Assembly (NCBI GenBank): GCA_017469935.1
Contig: JAFUFL010000004.1
Location: 1 to 64,000, forward strand
Direction: 5' to 3'
DNA length: 64,000 nucleotides
Source: Lachnospiraceae bacterium
GTDB lineage: Bacteria > Bacillota > Clostridia > Lachnospirales > Lachnospiraceae
Position numbers and translations under genes: made by a program. Positions within the stretch are counted from its first letter, which is position 1. The number at the start of each line of letters is the position of its first letter. Below are positions 24,088-32,707 of the stretch, one piece after another. The notes beneath the pieces were generated by a model. It was given only the letters and a program-made list of their open reading frames with translations, searched no databases and had not been told where the DNA came from.

Positions 24088-25239
24088 TTATCGAATGGTC
24101 CCGTGATCATCCTGCCCGTAGGTCACGCCGTCCACGCTGAAGGAATTCTCCTCCTTGATGATGAAGATCATGGTCTTGCCCTTGTTGAGTTCGATCTCCT
24201 TGCCGTTGTCGTCGTAGAACGTGGTGGGCTTGTAATCGTTGCCCTCGCCCTTCTCCCAGGTGACATGGATCATGCGGCCGCCGGTGATGAAGAATCCGTC
24301 CTTGCCGTCCTCTTCGATGCGGATCCGCAGATAGTCGGAACCGTCTTCCCTGGGCTCCGCGTAAGCCCTCTGGATCAAAATATTGTCGAAGGCCATCTGC
24401 TCGTTGGTGACAGCGTCGCACTGGGGCTCCCCGTGAAGGGTCTTGTAGTACTTGCCGTCCTCCGGATTGTAGGTGAGCGCGGACTTTGAAGCCGGGAAGC
24501 TCTCCTTCATATCGACATAGACCGCGCTCACGGAATCGGAGTACTGCTTGAGGGTGTTTTTCTCTTTTGTAAAGGTGAAGTGCTTCTTGTTATAGTAAGC
24601 CCTTCTGTGCTCCGCGGAGAAGCCCGCTTCCTTGATCGCCGCCTTGATGTGCTCGGCGTCCGTGTAAGCCGTGTGCTCCGAGCGGCTCCAGGAGGGAACT
24701 CTGTAAAAGCAGCCGTAATCCGGTCCGAGAGGTCCGCCGACGCCGTTGATGTTGTCGACGTCCTTTCTTGTCAGGATGTCATCCGTGTAGTCGATGGGTC
24801 CGCCGAAGTGGATGATGATGGGATCCCACTCCAGTGCCTCGTAGACGAAATAGGCGCGGATCGAGCGGATGTTGCCGATGCGCTCCAGTTTCTGCCAGTC
24901 CTGGATGATGCCCATCTGGCGGCTCATATTGCCTTCTTCGCTGATCTCATAGAAGATGTCGACATTACTGAGTCCGTACTGGGGCTGGGCCTCCTTGTCG
25001 ATCGGGAACATGACCGCGATCGGTCTCTGTTTTGCCAGCTCGGGATCGATGGCCTCGCCGGTCAGCACGCTGACATCGGAGTACTCCTGCGCATTTTCGT
25101 TTTTGTTCTTTTTATTTTCATCGGCGGTGCCTTCCTGCGCCGCCATCACTGTGGTCTGCTCTCTTCCTGCTGCGGTAAATCCCGTCCCCGGAAAAGCCAT
25201 GCATACAGCCATTAACAGTAGTATTGCTTTCTGTTTCAT
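24088..25239 (-). CDS. DUF3048 family exported protein (YerB-like)
   Basis: A 383-residue protein with an N-terminal signal peptide and no lipobox (the Bacillus homologue YerB is a lipoprotein). After a Lys/Asn/Glu-rich spacer, the two DUF3048 domains start at RPIAVMFPIDKEAQPQYGLS, with IFYEISEEGNMSRQM, GNIRSIRAYFV and the acidic YADAEHIKAA-like stretch; the second part contains VTWEKG and FYDDNGKEIELNKGKTMIFI. The function of the family is unknown. AAAGGA precedes the ATG. It has a strong promoter and an unusual hairpin leader, suggesting regulation after transcription start. Confidence 0.88.
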   Translation of the reverse strand: MKQKAILLLMAVCMAFPGTGFTAAGREQTTVMAAQEGTADENKKNKNENAQEYSDVSVLTGEAIDPELAKQRPIAVMFPIDKEAQPQYGLSNVDIFYEISEEGNMSRQMGIIQDWQKLERIGNIRSIRAYFVYEALEWDPIIIHFGGPIDYTDDILTRKDVDNINGVGGPLGPDYGCFYRVPSWSRSEHTAYTDAEHIKAAIKEAGFSAEHRRAYYNKKHFTFTKEKNTLKQYSDSVSAVYVDMKESFPASKSALTYNPEDGKYYKTLHGEPQCDAVTNEQMAFDNILIQRAYAEPREDGSDYLRIRIEEDGKDGFFITGGRMIHVTWEKGEGNDYKPTTFYDDNGKEIELNKGKTMIFIIKEENSFSVDGVTYGQDDHGTIR

Positions 25240-25274
25240 TTTCTTTTCCTTTCTTAAATTTGGTAAATGTTAAA

Positions 25275-25337
25275 AGTGCAATGGTCTTTTTTACGGTAAA
25301 AAAAGACTCCTGCGGCAGTTTCCTCACTGCGCAGAAG
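25275..25337 (-). promoter_or_regulatory. Terminator-like hairpin leader before the DUF3048 gene
   Basis: On the minus strand the RNA starts within a hairpin (25326-25337 with 25307-25319) followed by seven U (25298-25304). The U run and GUC can instead pair with AAAAAAGAC just downstream (about 25281-25291). The arrangement suggests a 5-prime attenuator between the promoter and the gene at 25239. No known riboswitch consensus was recognised. Confidence 0.45.
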
Positions 25338-25340
25338 CCT

Positions 25341-25369
25341 ATTATAGTTCAAAAACGGTTCGGTTTCAA
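25341..25369 (-). promoter_or_regulatory. Strong promoter of the DUF3048 gene
   Basis: TTGAAA (25364-25369, minus) and TATAAT (25341-25346) are exactly 17 bases apart, 5/6 and 6/6 matches. Confidence 0.65.
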
Positions 25370-25426
25370 TCGCTTCGAACAGCTGTTTTTGTTTTTTGCG
25401 TAGGTCGATTTGCACTACTTTTATTC

Positions 25427-26575
25427 CTATTTTGACAAGTACTCCTGCACCTTCTCCCTGTCGACCTTTTCATACGGAAGGCGGATATACTTGTTGTCTG
25501 TCATCTCGATTCCCTCGGGCAGCTCGATGTCTGCGGGGGAAACTCCCGTCGCGAGGGCGTACGCCAGGGCCTCCATGGCTTTGGCCTGCCCTGCGCTGTC
25601 GTTGTAGACCGTGCCCGTCATAAGGCCCTCCTCCACCGCTTTGAGCCCGACCTGCGTGCCGTCGATGCCGAAGATCGCCGGCCACTCATCCCGCGGGATC
25701 TCTTTGTCCTGATAGGCCTCAATGGCGCCCAGCGCCATATCGTCATTGTTGGCCAGGACCAGCTCGATCTGCGCGTCGCTGCTGTCGATCAGCTGCCCCA
25801 TCTTGCTCCTGGACTGGGCCCGGTTCCAGTTGGCGATGGCGTAGCCCACCTTGTCCAGGATGATTCCCTGCATGATCATCGTGTCCACGGAGTATTCCGT
25901 CCGGATGATGGCGTCCTGGTGACCGGCCTCCCCCTCCAGTACGACGTACTGGATGCTGCCGTCTCCGTTTCGGTCCGCCTCGGGATGCGCCTTGAAATAG
26001 TCCGTCGCCATCTCGCCCTGCAGGGTGCCGGACTCAAAGGCGTCCGCGCCGACGTAATAGAGCTTGTCCCACTGCATCAGGTCCTCCTCCACCAGTTCCC
26101 TGTTGAAGAAGATGACCGGGACGTCGTTTTTCCTTGCCAGGTCAATGATCTCCGTGGGCGCGGTGCGGTCCACAAGATTGACGCAGATCACGCCGCAGTC
26201 GTTCTCGATCATGTCCGCCACATCCTCGTTCTGGGCGGCCTGGGATCGGGAGGCGTCCTGCACAACGGTCGCTATATCGATTCCCTGTGCTTTGCGGCTG
26301 TCCACGAAGCTGTTGAAGTCATTCATGAGCTCCATGAGAAAGGTGTCGTACTGGTCATAGACGCTCACGCCAATCCTGACATATCTCTCTTCGCTCCCGG
26401 CGTTTGCATTGCCGCAGGCGCCGGTCAAAAGAGCGATGGCCAAGGCGGTACTCCCCACGGCCGCCGCTTTTCGCATCCTCTTAAAGATGCCGCCTATACC
26501 CGGAACCTCTTTCCTCGGAGCCCTTTCCCCCCGAACTCCTTTCATCAGATCCTTTTTCTTCAGCCCCATTTTCAT
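25427..26575 (-). CDS. MglB-like sugar-binding lipoprotein linked to the sensor kinase
   Basis: A periplasmic-binding protein of the galactose/glucose (MglB) type, 382 residues from the ATG at 26575, which has GGAGG five bases upstream; an ATG at 26590 overlaps the previous stop. A long basic N-terminus of about 35 residues precedes a signal stretch ending in lipobox LTGAC, so the true start might be the internal Met just before RKAAAVG. Family segments include IGVSVYDQYDTF, VNLVDRTAP, FFNREL, YVGADAFESG, and NNDDMALGAIEAY. It is the last gene of a run with a second binding protein, a kinase and a regulator, so it probably presents sugar to the kinase. Confidence 0.85.
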   Translation of the reverse strand: MKMGLKKKDLMKGVRGERAPRKEVPGIGGIFKRMRKAAAVGSTALAIALLTGACGNANAGSEERYVRIGVSVYDQYDTFLMELMNDFNSFVDSRKAQGIDIATVVQDASRSQAAQNEDVADMIENDCGVICVNLVDRTAPTEIIDLARKNDVPVIFFNRELVEEDLMQWDKLYYVGADAFESGTLQGEMATDYFKAHPEADRNGDGSIQYVVLEGEAGHQDAIIRTEYSVDTMIMQGIILDKVGYAIANWNRAQSRSKMGQLIDSSDAQIELVLANNDDMALGAIEAYQDKEIPRDEWPAIFGIDGTQVGLKAVEEGLMTGTVYNDSAGQAKAMEALAYALATGVSPADIELPEGIEMTDNKYIRLPYEKVDREKVQEYLSK

Positions 26576-26586
26576 CAGACCCTCCG

Positions 26587-27561
26587 TCATCTCTGCAGCG
26601 GAAACAGGATCTCCTGATTTTCTTCTGCGAATAGTGTATCTCTGTGAATCACTCTGTGCAAAACAGTCCGCGCCAGAGGCATGACCCGGTTTTTGTGGAT
26701 ATAATCCGCCAGGTCGGTCACGCTCTGGTACCCCATCATGTAGTCCTCGGGTACCACCAGGCTCTGCGCGACGCCGCTGTCCAGATAATAAAGCGCTTTC
26801 ATGGAAGTGCCTGTCCCGACCAGGGTGATCTTTCCGGGGAGCCCGGCCGCATATTCGCCGGCCGCCTCCATACCTGCGTTGTCCAGCGCGACCAGAATGT
26901 CCGGGACCGGATACTCCGCGAGCTGGTCCATGACGTTCTCCGATTCCTCGTTCTGGTACAGGATCCAGGATATTTTGCCGCCGCCGCTCTCAAGAGTCTG
27001 CTCAAATCCCGCCAGGCGCTCCTGCGCGGAGCTCATGGCTTCATTTCCCTTGATCACTCCGATGCTGCACTCCTGCAGCGGCTTCTGAGCAAATACCATG
27101 ACCTCCCGGGCGATCGCTTCCCCGATGGCGGTGTGATCGGGGCTCACGATTCCCACGACATTACTCATGACCTCGTAATCGTCTCCGTCCACGATCTCGA
27201 TATTTGTACTGCTGCTGTAGGTCTCCAGCATGCCGGCCGCCTCCGATCCGGACATCAGCTGTATGATCACGCCGTCCGATCCTCCTGCGACGGCTCTGGC
27301 GAGCAGAGACTCCTGATCCTGAAGCCCCGACAGTCTGCCGGTCGGCATGATCGTCAGACTGATCCCCTGTTCCTCTGCCGCCTGATGCATTCCGGCGATG
27401 AACTGCACCCAGCGGTTGTCACTGCTGTTGTCGATGATCACGTGGATCTGCCTGGGCGCTGCCGTGCGCCCGCTCTCTCGGATCATGATTACCGTCACGA
27501 TCACGATTGCTGTCAGCATAGCCACGACCAGGGCGGCGAAATAATTATTCTTTTTCTTCAT
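26587..27561 (-). CDS. Membrane-anchored LacI/RbsB-type sugar-binding protein (sensor component)
   Basis: A 324-residue periplasmic-binding fold protein with an uncleaved-looking N-terminal helix (residues 8-27) and no lipobox, so it is probably tethered to the membrane. Motifs are those of class I sugar-binding proteins: RWVQFIAGMHQAAEEQGI, GSDGVIIQLMSGSE, VGIVSPDHTAIGEA and ILVALDNAGMEAAGEYA. GGAGG is six bases upstream. Its start overlaps the kinase stop by 17 bp and its end overlaps the next gene region, showing tight coupling. The likely role is to sense an extracellular sugar and pass the signal to the kinase. Confidence 0.82.
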   Translation of the reverse strand: MKKKNNYFAALVVAMLTAIVIVTVIMIRESGRTAAPRQIHVIIDNSSDNRWVQFIAGMHQAAEEQGISLTIMPTGRLSGLQDQESLLARAVAGGSDGVIIQLMSGSEAAGMLETYSSSTNIEIVDGDDYEVMSNVVGIVSPDHTAIGEAIAREVMVFAQKPLQECSIGVIKGNEAMSSAQERLAGFEQTLESGGGKISWILYQNEESENVMDQLAEYPVPDILVALDNAGMEAAGEYAAGLPGKITLVGTGTSMKALYYLDSGVAQSLVVPEDYMMGYQSVTDLADYIHKNRVMPLARTVLHRVIHRDTLFAEENQEILFPLQR

Positions 27562-29437
27562 TCCGCGCCTCCCCGTTCCAGGTGCCGTGCTCCAGCGCGC
27601 GGCGGTTCCTCTCCGTGTAGGGCACCGCAGGCAGATGGATCGTCACGGTGGTCCCTTCATCCGGCTCGCTCTCGATCCTGAGCCCGTACTGTGCTCCGAA
27701 CCGCAGCATGATTCTCTTGTGGACGTTGATCAGTCCCACGCCCGAGCCGTGCCTGCTCTCTCTCTCCTCGTGCTCTTCGTCCTCGAGGAGCTGCGCGACT
27801 TTCTCGGGCGGCATTCCCAGGCCGTTGTCCCTGACGCTTATAAAAATATCGTCTCCTTCTTTTCTTCCCTCGACCAGGATCTCCCCTTCATCGCCCAGCG
27901 CGTCGATTCCGTAATAAAGCGCGTTTTCCAGGATCGGCTGCAGGATCAGTTTGACCGTGCAGTAGCTTTCGATCTCCTCCGCTATGTTCCAGCTCATCTC
28001 AAAAGCTTCTTTGTAGCGCACTTTCTGGATATTCATATAGTTGCGGGCGTGGACCAGCTCGTCCTTAATGCTGATCACCGTCCGCCCTTTGCTCAGACTG
28101 ATCCTGAAAAGGCTTGCCAGCTGCGTGACCATAAAGACGGCGTCGTCATTTCTCTCCCCCTCGATCATCCAGACGATGGAGTCCAGGGTGTTGTAGAGGA
28201 AGTGCGGATTGATCTGCGACTGCAGCGCGTCCAGCTCACTCCTTCTGCGCTCCTCCTGCTCCCGCACGACGTCGTCCATCAGCTTATTGACCTGCCGGAA
28301 GCTCCCCTGCAGACTTCTTCCCAGATGCTCGATCTCCGCCGGCCCTCCGATGTAGACGCTCTCGGGATCCACGCGGCCGCCTTCCATATTTTGGATCGAT
28401 CGATTGAGGCGCAGGATCGGGCTCGTGATCCGGCCCGTCACAAGGCGGTTGATCACAAGGAGGGCCAGAATGGCCATCAGGAGCACCAGGATCGTAAAGT
28501 ACTGCGTGCTGCCCGCCCCGAACCGGAAGCCGCTCGTGGGGATGACGCCCACCAATTTCCATCCGGTGTAGCTGATTGTCCTCACGATGACCACCCGTCG
28601 CTCGCCGTCGAAGATCTCTTCGTGAACGCCGTCCTCCAGGCCCGCGTCGCTGATGTTGTTCTCCTTATACTTCCCGACACCGATCTGGATCATCCTGGGG
28701 TGATAGATCAGCTCGCCGTCCCCGTCGCACAGGTAAAAATATTGATAGGAACTGCTTCCGTTGACCCGCTCCATCATCTGCTCGATCGTGTTGTAGTTCA
28801 TATCGACGAGCAGCACGCCGCGCAACGGGACGCCACTGCTGGTCAGCTCCACGATCCTGCTCAGCGAGATGACCCAGTAGTAGCGGAAGGAGGAAGCGTC
28901 GAAAATGCTCTGCACGTGGGGCGTAGAGAAATGCAGGTTCTCCGGTTTGTTCAATGCCAGCTCGAACCACGGCTGCCCGCTCACGTCCAATCCCTCCTTG
29001 AGGGTGGATACGGGCGTCGCGCTGACAAGGCTCCCGTCCCTGCGAAAGAGAGCAAAACTGATCAGGTTATCCTTGTTGGCTTCATACAGAAGAGCCATCT
29101 CGCTGTCCAGGTTGTCCCTGGCCAGGTCTTTGTCCTTTATGGCCCCGTAATACAGGGCGTCGCTCACTCTGCGCATGGAGGTCAGATAGTCCTCGAAGTT
29201 GGCTTCCGTCTGGGACATCAGCTGTTCCGTGCTCTCCGTCATCATCACGCGCGTGCGCATCATAAATCTCTGATACAGAGAAAATCCCATGAGCAGCATA
29301 AAAAGGACTGAAACGACAGTAAAGGAGACCAGCACGGTGGCCTGGATCCCCAGTCCGCCCACTTTCTCCCTCCACTGACTCTTCCGGTCCGAAAGACGGC
29401 TTCTCTTCTCTTTCTGCTTCTTCCCCTTGTCTTCCAA
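27545..29437 (-). CDS. YesM/LytS-type sensor histidine kinase
   Basis: A 630-residue membrane kinase. A helix near residues 30-55 and another near 315-338 enclose an outside Cache-like domain of about 260 residues. A HAMP segment follows (VTGRITSPILRLNRSI). The His_kinase region has ALQSQINPHFLYNTLDSIVW with the phospho-accepting His, and the ATPase part has NALYYGID and RDNGLGMPPE. Translation starts at TTG (29437), with GGGAGG five bases upstream. It sits directly between its regulator and two sugar-binding proteins; kinases of this type phosphorylate AraC-type regulators. Confidence 0.9.
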   Translation of the reverse strand: MEDKGKKQKEKRSRLSDRKSQWREKVGGLGIQATVLVSFTVVSVLFMLLMGFSLYQRFMMRTRVMMTESTEQLMSQTEANFEDYLTSMRRVSDALYYGAIKDKDLARDNLDSEMALLYEANKDNLISFALFRRDGSLVSATPVSTLKEGLDVSGQPWFELALNKPENLHFSTPHVQSIFDASSFRYYWVISLSRIVELTSSGVPLRGVLLVDMNYNTIEQMMERVNGSSSYQYFYLCDGDGELIYHPRMIQIGVGKYKENNISDAGLEDGVHEEIFDGERRVVIVRTISYTGWKLVGVIPTSGFRFGAGSTQYFTILVLLMAILALLVINRLVTGRITSPILRLNRSIQNMEGGRVDPESVYIGGPAEIEHLGRSLQGSFRQVNKLMDDVVREQEERRRSELDALQSQINPHFLYNTLDSIVWMIEGERNDDAVFMVTQLASLFRISLSKGRTVISIKDELVHARNYMNIQKVRYKEAFEMSWNIAEEIESYCTVKLILQPILENALYYGIDALGDEGEILVEGRKEGDDIFISVRDNGLGMPPEKVAQLLEDEEHEERESRHGSGVGLINVHKRIMLRFGAQYGLRIESEPDEGTTVTIHLPAVPYTERNRRALEHGTWNGEARNEEKE

Positions 29438-29494
29438 GGATTCCTCCCGCTCAAAATTGCTCTTATTCCGATTTCGCCCGCTCTGTCACCGGCC

Positions 29495-31090
29495 TTATCT
29501 TCTCTCGGATCGATACTTGGACGGCGACACGCCGAAACTCTTCTTAAACACGTAGCTGAAGTAAGCCGGGTCCGCGTACCCGACCTGCGCGGCGATCACA
29601 TAGGTCTTGTCGTCTCCTTCGACCAGTCTCTGCACCGCCTGCTCCATGCGGTAATCGGTCAAAAAAGCGATAAAAGTCTTGCCCGTCTCTTTTTTGAACG
29701 TGGTGGAGAAATACGCGGCACTGACGCCCAGGATCCCGCAGATCTTGTCGATCGTCAGGTCCTGGTCCCCGTAATTGTCGCGGACATAGTCGATGGCCTT
29801 GCCGACGAAAGTCTGCACCCCGCTCTCCCTGCTGATGCGCAGCTGCTCCCACATGGCCAGCGACACTTTGTACAGCCACTCTCTGAGCTGCCGGCTGTCC
29901 ATGTTCGTCACGTTTCGGAACAGGCTCTCGTCCTCCCCGAAGATGGGCTCCGGCTCGATCCGGTTGCTGATCGCGAACCGATAGAGGGAACTTACGAGTT
30001 CCATGATCATAAACCGATGAATGCTCAGGGACACGCCCCCGGAAGTGAGTTCATCGACACAGGCGTCCGCTTCCTTCCGGACTGCCTCCTGCGTATTCAT
30101 TTTGACGGCTTTGAACAGGGCGTGGAGCTTCTTCTGGGTATTATCCGCCGCCCTCCCTTCGCCGGGCTCGATCTCGGCAATATTGATCGCCCTTCCGGAT
30201 CCGTAGATAGAACGGTAAGAGACCGCTTCTCTCGCCCCCTGATAGGATTCCGGGATCTGGGAGATCTCCGTGCATGCCTTTCCGATGCCAATCGTCACGA
30301 CCGCCTGGCTGACATGCCTGGCAAGGCGGCAGAAGCTCTCCGCCTCGTCCGTGATCCGCACCACATCCTCCTGTGTCCTGCAAGGGGCCAGCATAACGAT
30401 ATTTCCTTCGTGGGGAAACATCTTGGCGTCCCATTTCTCCGCCAGACGCTCCCGCGCGAGGCGCCGAACAGACTCCGTCAGAAGCACCGCGCTAATCCCT
30501 TCCGGCAGCTGCGTGGTACTTGTGTGGACCACGACCACGGTGTACATGGGGCTGTCCATCTCGATCTGGTAGTCCCGCAGATACCCTGGGATACTGTCCT
30601 CCGCCACGTTTCCTTCGACCAGCGTGGAGTAGAAGTTCTCCTGCAGCAGCGGCAGACTCTCCATGTAGTAATCGCGAAGCTTCTGGACATTGCGCTTTTC
30701 ATCCATCTCCCGGTCCAGGGATTCTTTGATCCTCGCAAAGATCCGGCGCAGTTCATCTGCGTCCACGGGCTTTAAGATATACTCCTCCACCTCAAGGCGG
30801 ATCGCCTCCTTGGCGTATTCAAACTCATCGAAGCCCGAAAAGATCAGGATCCGGACCGTCGGATACATGATCTTGAGATTTCTGGCCAGCTCCAGTCCGT
30901 CCATATAGGGCATCTTAATGTCCGTCAGCACGACGTCCGGCGCCTCTGCTTCCGCCAGATCAAGGGCCTCGATCCCGTTGTGGGCATAACCCATAACGCG
31001 AAAACCGATTCCCTCCCAATCGACTTTCTTAAGCATTGTGCGGATGACATCTTCCTCGTCGTCCACCAAAAGAACCGAGTATAAGCTCAT
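29495..31090 (-). CDS. YesN-type response regulator with AraC DNA-binding domain
   Basis: A 531-residue regulator. Residues 1-125 form a receiver domain (LLVDDEEDV, phospho-acceptor in VLTDIKMPYMDG, and the LKPVDADEL lysine). A middle region of about 280 residues has no clear motif. The last 100 residues are an AraC-type double helix-turn-helix (IDKICGILGVSAAYFSTTFKK and ending VGYADPAYFSYVFKKSFG). Start at 31090, the Met before SLYSVLL, has GAGG upstream; longer frames would overlap the neighbour. It probably controls the adjacent mgl transporter and its own operon in response to the kinase. Confidence 0.9.
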   Translation of the reverse strand: MSLYSVLLVDDEEDVIRTMLKKVDWEGIGFRVMGYAHNGIEALDLAEAEAPDVVLTDIKMPYMDGLELARNLKIMYPTVRILIFSGFDEFEYAKEAIRLEVEEYILKPVDADELRRIFARIKESLDREMDEKRNVQKLRDYYMESLPLLQENFYSTLVEGNVAEDSIPGYLRDYQIEMDSPMYTVVVVHTSTTQLPEGISAVLLTESVRRLARERLAEKWDAKMFPHEGNIVMLAPCRTQEDVVRITDEAESFCRLARHVSQAVVTIGIGKACTEISQIPESYQGAREAVSYRSIYGSGRAINIAEIEPGEGRAADNTQKKLHALFKAVKMNTQEAVRKEADACVDELTSGGVSLSIHRFMIMELVSSLYRFAISNRIEPEPIFGEDESLFRNVTNMDSRQLREWLYKVSLAMWEQLRISRESGVQTFVGKAIDYVRDNYGDQDLTIDKICGILGVSAAYFSTTFKKETGKTFIAFLTDYRMEQAVQRLVEGDDKTYVIAAQVGYADPAYFSYVFKKSFGVSPSKYRSERR

Positions 31091-31106
31091 TGTGCCGTCC
31101 CTCATC

Positions 31107-31412
31107 TCACTCGTACTTGTCCTCGAGCTTCTTCCATAACACAAACAGGACCACGACCCACACAACGATCTGCACGAGAGCCGCGACCGCGTTGATGGAC
31201 TCCAGGACTCCCATCAGAAAAGTGCCCACCGCGAAAAATATGAGCAGCCTTCCTGCGTCTCTGCAGTATCCCTCTTTGTCCTTGGGCTCCGGTTTTCCTT
31301 TTCCTCTGATGGCCTTTATATCCTTCAGAACCATTACCCTGTAGGCAAAATAGAGCGCCACCAGCCCGATCAGCGTGGGAATGCCCGCAAAATGTAAGAA
31401 CTGTTCCAACAT
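31107..31412 (-). CDS. Small membrane protein at the head of the sensing operon
   Basis: A 101-residue protein with three hydrophobic segments: residues 6-25, 55-73 and 78-95. A basic, Gly/Lys/Pro-rich loop (KGKPEPKDKE) lies between the first two. AAAGGA stands upstream of the ATG at 31412; a longer frame to 31502 would run into the terminator region. It is 16 bp ahead of the regulator gene, so co-transcribed with the sensor genes. No family is recognised. A helper of the signalling or transport complex is a guess only. Confidence 0.65.
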   Translation of the reverse strand: MLEQFLHFAGIPTLIGLVALYFAYRVMVLKDIKAIRGKGKPEPKDKEGYCRDAGRLLIFFAVGTFLMGVLESINAVAALVQIVVWVVVLFVLWKKLEDKYE

Positions 31413-31482
31413 ATTCAATCCTTTCCGTTCGGAATATTTCCGTATTCTGTGTGCTGCGCCCGCACCACGGGCCGTAAACTGT

Positions 31483-31552
31483 AAAAAGCGAGGGACGGGC
31501 ATCCCGTGCCGTACAGGATTCCTGTAATCACGTGATGCCAGTCACTCGCTTT
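31483..31552 (-). terminator. Terminator of the mgl transporter operon
   Basis: AAAGCGAG (31485-31492) pairs with CTCGCTTT (31545-31552), extended by GGC-ATC/GAT-GCC arms and a central ACAGGA/TCCTGT hairpin. The minus-strand tail is CTTTTTACAG. It separates the permease gene from the sensing operon, where read-through could still occur. Confidence 0.65.
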
Positions 31553-31651
31553 GCTGTTACTGCACCTCTGCCGCCATTTCAATGCTCGCAGAGCGGGCGG
31601 CCTGTATTTCGATAATTACTTCGAAGATTGCCTCGAGAATTACTTCGAGAA

Positions 31652-32638
31652 TTACTTCTTCGCGACATACTTTCTGATATCCAGAGAGATCGCAATGTAG
31701 ATGATGATACCGAGGGCGATCCACTGTGCGTTTGCGTTGACGCCCAGGAACTGCAGCGCTGCTTTCAGGAATTCGAAGACCGCAACGCCGATGACGGCGG
31801 AAGAAACTTTACCGCGGCCGCCGGTGACGGAGACGCCGCCGATCGTACAAGCTGCGATCGCTTCCATCTCGTAGCCGAGACCCAGGTTAACGGATGCACC
31901 GCCGGACTTGGCGCCCAGCATGAAGCCTGCAAGGCCATAGAAGGCAGCCGCCTTCGCATAGATCATGACCATTGTCAGTTTGACCGGAACACCGGCAACT
32001 TCCGCTGCCTGCGGGTTTGCACCGATGGCGTACATGTATTTGCCGTGACGGGTCATGTTGAAGATGAACCATGAAATAGCTCCGATCAGAATTGCGATCC
32101 ATACCAGGTAGGGGATCATGAGGAATCTGCCGGAAGCAAGATTTGTGTACTCGGTAACATAGCCGCCCAGAGGAGTCGCATTGGTTACGATCAGGTTAAG
32201 ACCGTAGACGATCTCCATCATTGCCAGTGTGGAAATGAAGGGAGGCACGCTCAGGAAAGCGATGAAAGAGCCTGTCACTGCACCGAAAGCGGCACACACT
32301 ACCATGACGATGATGGCAGCCAGGAAAATGTTCATGGGCTTTCCGCCCTCGATAAAACGTCCCGAGTAGTCAGCCTTCTGCAGCAGGATACCTGCAAGAC
32401 AGCCGCCCAGACCGATGATACGACCTGCGGACAGGTCGCACCCTGCGGTGATTACGCAGCCGGCAATGCCGAGCGCGATGACCAGACGTGCGGACATGTT
32501 CAGGAGCAGGTTCATCAGGTTGGATGAAGACAGGAAATTGGGTGACTTGATTCCCGTAAAAGCAACCAGAATAATGATGATAAGGATAACGCCGTAATTG
32601 ATCAGGAAATCCTTTATATTAAAAGCTTTTTTATTCAT
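31652..32638 (-). CDS. mglC: Galactose/methyl-galactoside-type ABC permease
   Basis: A 328-residue inner-membrane permease of the CUT2 (ribose/galactose) family with eight to ten helices. Typical elements are ITAGCDLSAGRIIGLGG, FIAFLSVPPFISTLAMM, the GANPQAAEVAGVPV cytoplasmic loop and GGVSVTGGRGKVSSAVIGV. The start at 32638 has GGAGG upstream; the earlier TTG overlaps that site. Beyond the stop, short direct repeats (CGAGAATTACTT) occur at 31620-31655. It forms the channel for the MglA ATPase just upstream, and the operon order mglB-mglA-mglC is classical. Confidence 0.92.
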   Translation of the reverse strand: MNKKAFNIKDFLINYGVILIIIILVAFTGIKSPNFLSSSNLMNLLLNMSARLVIALGIAGCVITAGCDLSAGRIIGLGGCLAGILLQKADYSGRFIEGGKPMNIFLAAIIVMVVCAAFGAVTGSFIAFLSVPPFISTLAMMEIVYGLNLIVTNATPLGGYVTEYTNLASGRFLMIPYLVWIAILIGAISWFIFNMTRHGKYMYAIGANPQAAEVAGVPVKLTMVMIYAKAAAFYGLAGFMLGAKSGGASVNLGLGYEMEAIAACTIGGVSVTGGRGKVSSAVIGVAVFEFLKAALQFLGVNANAQWIALGIIIYIAISLDIRKYVAKK

Positions 32639-32707
32639 TAGAATCCTCCGTTTCAAAGAGCATCTGTGTCAATGCTTGCAGCCATGAAGTCAGTTTCGGG
32701 CCGCTGA

